A stretch of 14,996 nucleotides of DNA from an uncultured delta proteobacterium. GTDB taxonomy: Bacteria > Desulfobacterota > Syntrophorhabdia > Syntrophorhabdales > Syntrophorhabdaceae. The position numbers were made by a program, and so were the translations under genes. Numbering within the stretch: the stretch's first letter is position 1; the number at the start of each line of letters is the position of its first letter. This document shows positions 7,145 through 13,370 of this stretch, piece after piece. The DNA lies in the NCBI GenBank assembly GCA_903872255.1, contig CAIQJW010000019.1, positions 1 through 14,996 of the forward strand, given 5' to 3'. A model generated the notes under the pieces. That model saw only the letters and a program-made list of their open reading frames with translations. It had not been told where the DNA came from and made no database searches.

Positions 7145-8323
7145 TTATCCCATGAAATTTCTGAAAATGTCTCTTGCTATAACGATCCGCTGCACCTGAT
7201 TCGTCCCCTCATATATCTGGGTCGCCTTTGCGTCACGCATCATTCTTTCCACCGGGTACTCTTTCGTGTAGCCATATCCGCCCAGGATCTGGACCGCATC
7301 CGTCGTCACCTTCATTGCCACGTCGGCCGAGTAGACCTTCGCCATGGCCGAAAGTTTGTCGACGCCGATAGCGCTCATCTTGTCCCTCTCATATACCTTC
7401 ATGTCGAGAAGATTGGCGGCATCATACACAAGCGCCCGCGCAGCCTCCACACCTGTGGCCATATCGGCCACCATGAACTGGATGCCTTCAAAATCGGCGA
7501 GCTTCTGTCCGAACTGGACCCTTTTCCAGGCGTATTCCACAGCGAAATCAAGGGCTCCCTGCGCTATACCGACAGCCTGCGCACCGACAGCCGGCCTCGA
7601 GAGATTGAGAGTGGACATCGCGATATCCCATCCCTGCCCTTCTTCGCCAAGGAGGTTATCTTTCTCCAGCCGGACATTGTCAAAGATGATCTCGGTAATA
7701 TCGGAGCCGATCATGCCCATCTTATCTTCGCTTTTACCGATAATGACGCCTGGATAATCCCTCTCGACATAAAAAGCAGATATGCCCTGGGTCCTCTTTG
7801 CCGGGTTTGTTGCCGCAAAGACCGCATAGAACTGGGCATTTGCCCCGTTGGTTATCATCGATTTCTTGCCGTTCAGGTAATAATGGTCGCCTTCTTTTAC
7901 GGCCGTCGTTCTCATATGGGACGCATCCGAACCCGCCTCGGGCTCGGTTAAGGCAAAAGCGACGATATACATCTTATCAGGCTCGCATATCTTGCTGTAG
8001 ATGTACTCCTTCTGGGCATCATTTGCCGCTACCATTATGGGCATTATGCCGACATTATGCGCAAGAGGAATAAGGGATGCTGCGCCGGATACTTTTGCCA
8101 GTTCCTCGATCACGAGGCAAAGGGACGTGATGTCGCCGTCGAGGCCGCCGAACTTCTCGGGAAGCATAAGGTACAGAAAGCCATGCTTCTTGTAAATGTC
8201 TACGAGGTCCCAGGGAAATGCGCCTGTCTGATCTATCTCTTTTGCCCTTGGGGCAACTTTTTCCTTGGCTAATTTCTCAGCAATTTTTTGTATCATGCCG
8301 TGCTTATCCGAAAGATTCAGCAT
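7145..8323 (-). CDS. Acyl-CoA dehydrogenase
   Basis: This FAD enzyme oxidises an acyl-CoA to the 2,3-enoyl-CoA in beta-oxidation or related acid degradation. The 392-residue length is typical. It has the helical N-terminal domain, the signature ALTEPEAGSD (124-133), a middle beta domain, the RVQFGQKLADFEGIQ segment and the C-terminal QILGGYGYTKEYPVERMMRD motif. The likely catalytic base is E372 in IYEGTNQVQ, the position used by short- and medium-chain enzymes. The chain-length preference cannot be read safely. The start is ATG at 8323 because AAGGAGG lies eight bases before it; a TTG nine codons upstream would place that site within the gene. No electron-transfer flavoprotein gene is adjacent. 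The gene diverges from the DUF362/ferredoxin gene, with which it shares an 82-base control region. Confidence 0.95.
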   Translation of the reverse strand: MLNLSDKHGMIQKIAEKLAKEKVAPRAKEIDQTGAFPWDLVDIYKKHGFLYLMLPEKFGGLDGDITSLCLVIEELAKVSGAASLIPLAHNVGIMPIMVAANDAQKEYIYSKICEPDKMYIVAFALTEPEAGSDASHMRTTAVKEGDHYYLNGKKSMITNGANAQFYAVFAATNPAKRTQGISAFYVERDYPGVIIGKSEDKMGMIGSDITEIIFDNVRLEKDNLLGEEGQGWDIAMSTLNLSRPAVGAQAVGIAQGALDFAVEYAWKRVQFGQKLADFEGIQFMVADMATGVEAARALVYDAANLLDMKVYERDKMSAIGVDKLSAMAKVYSADVAMKVTTDAVQILGGYGYTKEYPVERMMRDAKATQIYEGTNQVQRIVIARDIFRNFMG

Positions 8324-8343
8324 CCGTAAAACCTCCTTACAGG

Positions 8344-8373
8344 TTGACAAAAGTGTTCTACTTCTAACATAAT
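8344..8373 (+). promoter_or_regulatory. Sigma70-type promoter for the DUF362 gene
   Basis: A perfect TTGACA (8344-8349) is followed after 18 bases by CATAAT (8368-8373), five of six consensus positions. It reads towards the DUF362 gene and would leave a leader of about 25 bases. The region is shared with the divergent acyl-CoA dehydrogenase gene, for which no clear promoter was found. Confidence 0.55.
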
Positions 8374-8405
8374 TTCCTTATAAAGTGAATAGAAAAGGAG
8401 CCCTT

Positions 8406-9509
8406 ATGAGCAAGGTATACTTCACAGATCTGCGTACAACACCGAATCGCAATCTTCTCGACAAAGTTGTCGACCTCATGAACAGATCAAAGATCGACAC
8501 AAAGATCAGGAAGAACGATCTCGTCGGAGTGAAACTTCATTTCGGTGAGGCCGGCAATACCACCTACATAAGACCGATCTTCCTGCGCAGCATCGTAAGA
8601 AGACTGAAGGAAGCGGGAGGCAAACCTTTCCTTACCGATACGAACACGCTCTACACAGGCTCCCGGAGCGATACGGTGAACCATCTCACGACAGCGATAC
8701 AGAACGGCTTCGACTATTCATGCATCGAATGCCCGTTGATCATAGCAGACGGCCTGCGCGGCGCAAGCGGCACGAAGGTTGCTGTCGAGGGGGAGATCCT
8801 CAAGGAAGTCCACATCGCAAAGGAGATAGCCGATGCCGATGCGATCGTGGTTGTTACACACTTCAAGGCCCATGAGTTGTCAGGGTTCGGAGGGGCCCTC
8901 AAGAATATCGGTATGGGCTGCGCAACACGCGAAGGGAAACTTGTTCAGCACTCCACAGTCGCCCCGAAGGTAAATCCGGAAAATTGTAAAGGGTGTAAAT
9001 TGTGCCAGGGATACTGCCCGTCAGGCGCTATATCGGTCGAGTCAAAAAAGGCTTCCATCGCCGGGAAGAAATGCATCGGCTGCGGTGAGTGTATCCTTAT
9101 CTGCCCGTCCCATGCCATAGAGATTGAGTGGAACGAACACCCCGACAATTTTCAGAAGAAGATGATGGAATATGCAGCCGGTGCACTGAGAAATAAACAG
9201 AAGAAGTCGCTTTTTATCAATTTTGTCGTACAGGTGAGCCCTGCCTGCGACTGTTATCCGCACAGCGATGCCCCTATCGTCCGCGATATCGGTATCCTTG
9301 CGTCCGACGACCCGGTCGCTATCGATCAGGCATCATGCGACATGGTCAACAACGAGGTGTCCCTGCCCGGAACCGCCATAAAGAATGTATCGATACAGGG
9401 AGAAGATAAATGGCGCGCCCTCTATCCGCGCATTGATTGGAGCGTTCAGCTCACCCACGCCGAAAAGCTGGGGCTCGGATCGAGGAAATATACGCTTCAA
9501 AAAATTTAG
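8406..9509 (+). CDS. DUF362 protein with 2[4Fe-4S] ferredoxin domain
   Basis: The 367-residue product has a DUF362 core (VGVKLHFGEAGNTTYIRP near 40-57; THFKAHELSGFGGALKNIGMG near 151-171) interrupted by a bacterial-type ferredoxin insert. The insert carries two clusters: C194-x2-C197-x2-C200-x3-C204-P and C223-x2-C226-x2-C229-x3-C233-P. The DUF362 core resumes after it (DIGILASDDPVAIDQASCDM). There is no signal peptide, so it is probably cytoplasmic. The family is common in anaerobes and its reaction is not established; an electron-transfer role is inferred from the clusters. ATG at 8406 is chosen because AAAAGGAG lies just upstream; a GTG at 8385 would put that site in the gene. It seems monocistronic, ending at the heptamer hairpin. 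Confidence 0.92.
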   Translation: MSKVYFTDLRTTPNRNLLDKVVDLMNRSKIDTKIRKNDLVGVKLHFGEAGNTTYIRPIFLRSIVRRLKEAGGKPFLTDTNTLYTGSRSDTVNHLTTAIQNGFDYSCIECPLIIADGLRGASGTKVAVEGEILKEVHIAKEIADADAIVVVTHFKAHELSGFGGALKNIGMGCATREGKLVQHSTVAPKVNPENCKGCKLCQGYCPSGAISVESKKASIAGKKCIGCGECILICPSHAIEIEWNEHPDNFQKKMMEYAAGALRNKQKKSLFINFVVQVSPACDCYPHSDAPIVRDIGILASDDPVAIDQASCDMVNNEVSLPGTAIKNVSIQGEDKWRALYPRIDWSVQLTHAEKLGLGSRKYTLQKI

Positions 9510-9512
9510 ACC

Positions 9513-9584
9513 GTAAAGCGTGAGACGTTAGGTGTTAGGTGTAATTGCAGCCTTGTCTTTATCGCCTTACGCCTTACGCCTTAC
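9513..9584. repeat. Heptamer-built inverted element, GTAAGGC family
   Basis: The left arm is four tandem 7-base units, GTAAAGC, GTGAGAC, GTTAGGT and GTTAGGT (9513-9540). The right arm is GCCTTAC three times exactly (9564-9584), the inverse of GTAAGGC. A 23-base spacer lies between. The arms pair imperfectly but along most of their length. The element fills the gap between the stops of the DUF362 gene and corA. Confidence 0.8.
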
Positions 9585-9591
9585 GTTTTTT
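9513..9591 (+). terminator. Heptamer hairpin acting as terminator of the DUF362 gene
   Basis: The hairpin formed by the heptamer arms is followed on the plus strand at once by six T residues (9586-9591), giving an intrinsic terminator shape. On the minus strand a T6 run also occurs (9504-9499) but eight bases past the stem, so it may also weakly end corA transcription. Confidence 0.55.
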
Positions 9592-10654
9592 AAATCCACT
9601 TCTTCCTTCTAAAGAATACCATCATGATTATGACCACGGAAGCCATGAGACCGAGGCAGAAATAATAGCCGTAGTACCAGTCTTTCTCCGGCAGGTGTTC
9701 GAAATTCATCCCGTAGACGCCGGCTATGAATGTAAGGGGCATGAATATGGTCGATATAATGGTGAGTACCTTCATGACCTCGTTGAGGCGATTGCTTATA
9801 CTTGAAAGATAGATATCGAGCATCCCGGACAGCATTTCGCGCGATGTCTCTATGCCATCGATGACGCGCATGGAATGGTCCGCGATATCCCTGAAGAATA
9901 TCATCAACGAAGGTGCGATAAGGTCGGTATCGTTCCTTTCAATGGTCAATAACACATCCCTGAGAGGCGATATCGATTTCCTCAAGAAAATAAAATCCCT
10001 CTTTCTTTTCTGGATATCGATCAAAGTCTCTGTTCGTACACCCGTAATCACCCTGCCTTCGAGATCTTCAAGTATTTCACTTCCTTTATCGATAATAGCA
10101 AAATAATCATCCACGATAATGTCGACAAGGGTATAGAGCAGGTAATCCGGCCCGTTTCTGCGGATCCGCGACTTATCAATCTGAAGCCTTTCCACCGCCG
10201 GAAGGAACACGTCGCTCGGCCGTTCCAGAAATGTTATGAGATAGCTCCTGCCAAGCACAAAGCTTATCTGGTCGGCCTCGGGCGCCCTTGTATCTATATT
10301 TATCAGGATCATCTTCAGGACCAGGAAAAGATGGTCTTCGTAATCATCCATCTTGGGCCTCTGATCCGTATTCATAATATCTTCAAGAAGAAGAGGATGC
10401 AGATCGAAATGGGAACCGAAGGCCTCTACCGTCTTCGCGTCGCTGACGGCATCGACATTGACCCAGGTGGTCATTGACGGATCCATGAAGGAAAAACACT
10501 CTTCGACGCTCGACGTTTCCCTGATCCTGAAACTATCTTCATTATAATTGACGACGGTGAACGCGGCCTTCTCGGCGGCGTGGCGGCCGAGATGAACCAG
10601 CGTCCCCGGGGGAAGTCCCGCCTTGGAAGAGCGTCGTGTATGCGTTACGGGCAT
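9590..10654 (-). CDS. corA: Magnesium/cobalt transporter CorA
   Basis: The 354-residue product has the large acidic cytoplasmic N-terminal domain (opening KAGLPPGTLVHLG, with WVNVDAV near 63-69) and two C-terminal membrane helices (about 297-313 and 327-347). The family signature YGMN ends the first helix, with GMN at residues 315-317, followed by an acidic loop (FEHLPEKDW) and a basic end (FRRKKWI). CorA forms a homopentameric channel for Mg2+ and also passes Co2+ or Ni2+. The length and motifs are complete. The start ATG at 10654 matches the family start but has no recognisable Shine-Dalgarno site, unlike its neighbours. The gene is flanked on both sides by heptamer-built inverted elements. 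Confidence 0.95.
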   Translation of the reverse strand: MPVTHTRRSSKAGLPPGTLVHLGRHAAEKAAFTVVNYNEDSFRIRETSSVEECFSFMDPSMTTWVNVDAVSDAKTVEAFGSHFDLHPLLLEDIMNTDQRPKMDDYEDHLFLVLKMILINIDTRAPEADQISFVLGRSYLITFLERPSDVFLPAVERLQIDKSRIRRNGPDYLLYTLVDIIVDDYFAIIDKGSEILEDLEGRVITGVRTETLIDIQKRKRDFIFLRKSISPLRDVLLTIERNDTDLIAPSLMIFFRDIADHSMRVIDGIETSREMLSGMLDIYLSSISNRLNEVMKVLTIISTIFMPLTFIAGVYGMNFEHLPEKDWYYGYYFCLGLMASVVIIMMVFFRRKKWI

Positions 10655-10704
10655 TAAGACACGTTAACAAAAGGCAGGCGGCATGTCAAAGTTAAAAAAA
10701 TTCC

Positions 10705-10796
10705 CGGTTCCAGGATCCAAAGTTCCACGTTCCAGGGAAAAAATACAATCCGGACATGGTCATATCCTGGAACACGGACCATGGAACGCTGAACCG
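10705..10796. repeat. Heptamer-built inverted element, GTTCCAG family
   Basis: The left arm (10705-10736) has four units of type GTTCCNN, namely GTTCCAG, GATCCAA plus one extra A, GTTCCAC and GTTCCAG. The right arm (10767-10796) has the inverse units GGAACAC, GGACCAT, GGAACGC and TGAACCG. The spacer is about 30 bases and AT-rich. It occupies the 183-base gap between corA and rlmL. It has the same layout as the element at 9513-9584 with a different unit sequence. Confidence 0.75.
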
Positions 10797-10827
10797 TCTT
10801 CATACTACAGGCAGAAGGTTTTATTTC

Positions 10828-10841
10828 ACCTTACGACTTAC
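10828..10841. repeat. Single-arm heptamer repeat overlapping the rlmL stop
   Basis: ACCTTAC and GACTTAC are two tandem units of the GCCTTAC family. The TTA inside the second unit is the stop codon (TAA on minus) of rlmL. No inverse arm of this family lies within the gap. Confidence 0.45.
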
Positions 10842-11953
10842 GACCTGAATTGGTACAAAAAGCACTTTATCCGCCCATTATAGAGTTTGCGGTTGGAATC
10901 GGCATGTTTTCCATAGTATCTCTCGAAATCCTCAAATCCGGTGAATACGAAAATAGACCAGCCGGAAACACTATCGAACATTTCCCGCATCTTTTTCACC
11001 AGTTCGCCTGTGGATCTTTTATCGCCCGACCTCTCGCCATACGGCGGATTACAGACAACAATGCCCCTGTCCGAAGTAAACGCAAGGTCTACGAGGTCGC
11101 GCTGCGCGAATTTAATGGAAGACAAGACGCCGGCATGCCGCGCATTGCGGCGCGCCTTTACGATCACGCTCTCATCAATATCCGATGCGCTAATATTTAA
11201 TTGCACTTTGTTTTCTTTTTCACGGGCGTCCCGCCGGACATCTTCCCATACATGCGGGTCAATGAATCCCCATTTTTCGGAAGTAAATTCGCGGTTGATA
11301 CCGGGGGCAATATTTTTGCCCATCAATGCAGCTTCAATAGCGATAGTCCCCGAACCACAAAACGGATCGATCAACGCAATATCCGGCTTCCACCGGCTAA
11401 GGTAAACAATTCCCGCAGCGAGTGTCTCTTTGAGCGCAGCCTGCCCGGTACCTGTCCTGTATCCGCGTTTATGGAGGCCCGGCCCGGTCGTGTCCATATA
11501 AACCGACATAACATCATCCTGCAGCACGAAATCAACCGGAAACTCAGGGCCGGTTTCCGGAAACTCATCGAGGCTATATTTTTTTTTCATTGATTCAATA
11601 ATGGCCTTTTTCACGACAGATTGGCAGGCCGGAACACTCGTCAGTCTGGATTTTACCGACCTGCCGGTCACATGGACGGCCCCGGTGGGCGGGACTAAAG
11701 CACCCCACGGAATAGTCTGGATACCATCGAACAATTCGTCAAAATCGGATGCGTGAAACGTGCCCATTTTCAGAAGGACGCGGTCGGCGCACCTCAGCCA
11801 GATATTCACCCGTGCAATGTCCATATCCGAGCCGGAAAATGAAACCCGGCCATTTTCAACTGAGGCCTTTTCGTACCCGAGGGCTTTAAGCTCCCTCGCA
11901 ACCACAGATTCCAGGCCAAATGCCGCCGTCGCAACCAATGTATATTCAGTCAT
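10838..11953 (-). CDS. rlmL: 23S rRNA (guanine-N2) methyltransferase, THUMP plus Rossmann domains
   Basis: The 371-residue product has an N-terminal ferredoxin-like and THUMP RNA-binding region (about 1-155) and a class I SAM methyltransferase domain. SAM motif I is DPFCGSG (196-202), followed by TIAIEAA, and the catalytic motif is CNPPYGER (301-308), typical of N2-guanine methylation. A family-typical GLHKRGYR motif joins the two parts. The length corresponds to the single-function RlmL/YpsC form, without the RlmK half fused in E. coli. It would modify 23S rRNA, by analogy at G2445. The ATG at 11953 has GAGGAAAG upstream. Downstream its stop codon lies within a heptamer repeat. The exact target base is not certain from sequence. 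Confidence 0.9.
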   Translation of the reverse strand: MTEYTLVATAAFGLESVVARELKALGYEKASVENGRVSFSGSDMDIARVNIWLRCADRVLLKMGTFHASDFDELFDGIQTIPWGALVPPTGAVHVTGRSVKSRLTSVPACQSVVKKAIIESMKKKYSLDEFPETGPEFPVDFVLQDDVMSVYMDTTGPGLHKRGYRTGTGQAALKETLAAGIVYLSRWKPDIALIDPFCGSGTIAIEAALMGKNIAPGINREFTSEKWGFIDPHVWEDVRRDAREKENKVQLNISASDIDESVIVKARRNARHAGVLSSIKFAQRDLVDLAFTSDRGIVVCNPPYGERSGDKRSTGELVKKMREMFDSVSGWSIFVFTGFEDFERYYGKHADSNRKLYNGRIKCFLYQFRS

Positions 11954-11989
11954 GATAGGTGTCTTTCCTCACTAAGCAAAATATTCTCC

Positions 11990-12003
11990 CGGAACCTGGA
12001 ACC
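11990..12003. repeat. Single-arm heptamer repeat, GGAACC type
   Basis: CGGAACC and TGGAACC are two tandem units matching the right arm of the element at 10705-10796. They lie in the 55-base gap between the rlmL start and the truA stop. No inverse arm is nearby. Two short units can arise by chance, so this rests on resemblance to the larger element. Confidence 0.4.
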
Positions 12004-12008
12004 GTTTC

Positions 12009-12758
12009 TTAGTACTTCACTCGTCTCAAAAATAACCCCCGGGGCGGCGCTGTCGGGCCGGCACGGTCCCGGTCATGTGCATCGATAACCGCCTGGAAAT
12101 CATCTATCGTCATCTTCCCCGATCCGACAAGAACGAGAGTGCCAACAATATTTCTGACCATGTAGCGCAAAAAACCGGTAGCCTCGATAATGATATAAAC
12201 AAAAGGTCCCCTCTTCTTCACCCGCGCTCTCAGCACTTCGCGTTCACAGCTTCGATAGGGCTCGTTCTTTTTCTTGAACGATGAAAAATCACGTGTGCCC
12301 ACTATTGCCCCGATAGCCCTGTTCATCAAAGCACAATCGATGGAAAAAGGATAGTGCCATGAATACCGGACCCAGAACGGCGAAAAACGGGGCGCGTTAT
12401 AGATGGCGTAGATATAGGTTTTGCTCCTTGCGCTATGCCGGGCATGGAAAGAGGGTTCCTGCTCCCGTGCGGATCTTACCCGTATATCCTCAGGCAGCAC
12501 GCTGTTCAATCCGCGTTCGATATTTACAAGGGGAATGGTCTTGCCCGTGAAGAAATTGATTACCTGCCCGAACGCATGAACGCCGGCATCGGTCCGTCCC
12601 GCACTGTAGATCTTGACCGGGTGATCGACGATCCTCTCGACCGCGCGCCTCACGATCTCTTCTATCGTCGTGCCGTTAGACTGACATTGCCATCCGTGAT
12701 AGTTCGTTCCTTCGTACTCGATAACCAGGGAAATATTTCTCGTACCATCTGATCGCAT
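12009..12758 (-). CDS. truA: tRNA pseudouridine synthase A
   Basis: The 249-residue protein matches TruA, which converts U38-U40 of the anticodon arm to pseudouridine. It shows the N-terminal IEYEGTNYHGWQ motif, the catalytic AGRTDAGVHA with D57, the FHARHSARSKTYIY motif near 104-117, a basic C-terminal substrate region and the segment FLRYMVRNIVGTL. The typical ending GLFLRRVKY is present, so the gene is complete. The ATG at 12758 is the only suitable start, but no good Shine-Dalgarno site precedes it. It follows the lipoprotein gene by 49 bases on the same strand and may depend on its transcription. Confidence 0.96.
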   Translation of the reverse strand: MRSDGTRNISLVIEYEGTNYHGWQCQSNGTTIEEIVRRAVERIVDHPVKIYSAGRTDAGVHAFGQVINFFTGKTIPLVNIERGLNSVLPEDIRVRSAREQEPSFHARHSARSKTYIYAIYNAPRFSPFWVRYSWHYPFSIDCALMNRAIGAIVGTRDFSSFKKKNEPYRSCEREVLRARVKKRGPFVYIIIEATGFLRYMVRNIVGTLVLVGSGKMTIDDFQAVIDAHDRDRAGPTAPPRGLFLRRVKY

Positions 12759-12807
12759 ATGTCGTCAATGCCTGTTGGTAATGAACGCGATGCGGTTAAG
12801 ACCGGAC

Positions 12808-13134
12808 CTACCTTGGTCTCTCCGTGTCCGGTTTCTTCACCTTTTCTGCGGGTTTGCCGGGAGCCGGCGGCTTCACATCTTTCTTCGGCACATCGGTCTT
12901 CACCGGAGCCGGCTGAACCTGCGGCGCGGGGACCGCCCTGGCTTTATCTTTTTCTTCAAGTTTCCTGTAAAGCTCATCCACTTCTTTCTTTAAAGCGATA
13001 TTTTCGGCTTTGAGGAAGCTGTTCTCTTCCTTTACGACCCGCAATTCCTCTTTGAGGCTTTTGGCTTCCTTGCCGCATGCCGGGAAGAGTAGCGCGATTG
13101 CCAGGATAACTGTAATTGCAGACAGGTGCTTCAT
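12808..13134 (-). CDS. Small predicted lipoprotein with coiled coil and Pro/Lys-rich tail
   Basis: The 108-residue product starts MKHLSAITVILAIALLFPAC; LFPAC is an acceptable lipobox with Cys20 as the modified residue, so the mature protein is probably membrane anchored. Residues 24-65 are rich in Glu, Lys and Leu with heptad spacing (LKEELRVVKEENSFLKAENI) and should form a coiled coil. From about 66 on it is a flexible Ala/Pro/Lys/Val-rich tail. I recognise no named family. The frame stays open upstream to a TTG at 13170, but the ATG at 13134 gives a proper signal peptide. Its ribosome site is weak (GGGGAAAA, some way upstream). It is just upstream of truA and divergent from gyrA, with 236 bases between the two starts and no clear sign of function. 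Confidence 0.7.
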   Translation of the reverse strand: MKHLSAITVILAIALLFPACGKEAKSLKEELRVVKEENSFLKAENIALKKEVDELYRKLEEKDKARAVPAPQVQPAPVKTDVPKKDVKPPAPGKPAEKVKKPDTERPR

Positions 13135-13370
13135 TGTCACTATTTTCCCCAAAGCATTTACCATTGTCAACTTGTTTATTCTTGCATCAACAAATTTTCC
13201 GCATCTTCACCCGTCTTGCGAGACTCGCTGAATTCCCTGTCATCGCAGATCCTTCCGGGCTTTTCAACAATGAATGTACAAAAGCATAAAAAGTGCCTGT
13301 ATTCATGGATTTAGGGCTGAAAATATGTTAGATTAAAGCAAAAATTACACGATCAATCCGGAGGATTTGA

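Noticed and set aside
9513..9584. Heptamer arrays considered as a CRISPR array
   Set aside because: Units are 7 bases, directly tandem, with no spacers and no cas genes nearby.
12802..12831. CCGGAC/GTCCGG inverted repeat at the end of the lipoprotein gene
   Set aside because: Six-base stem with a long loop and no T tract; expected by chance in this GC-rich stretch.
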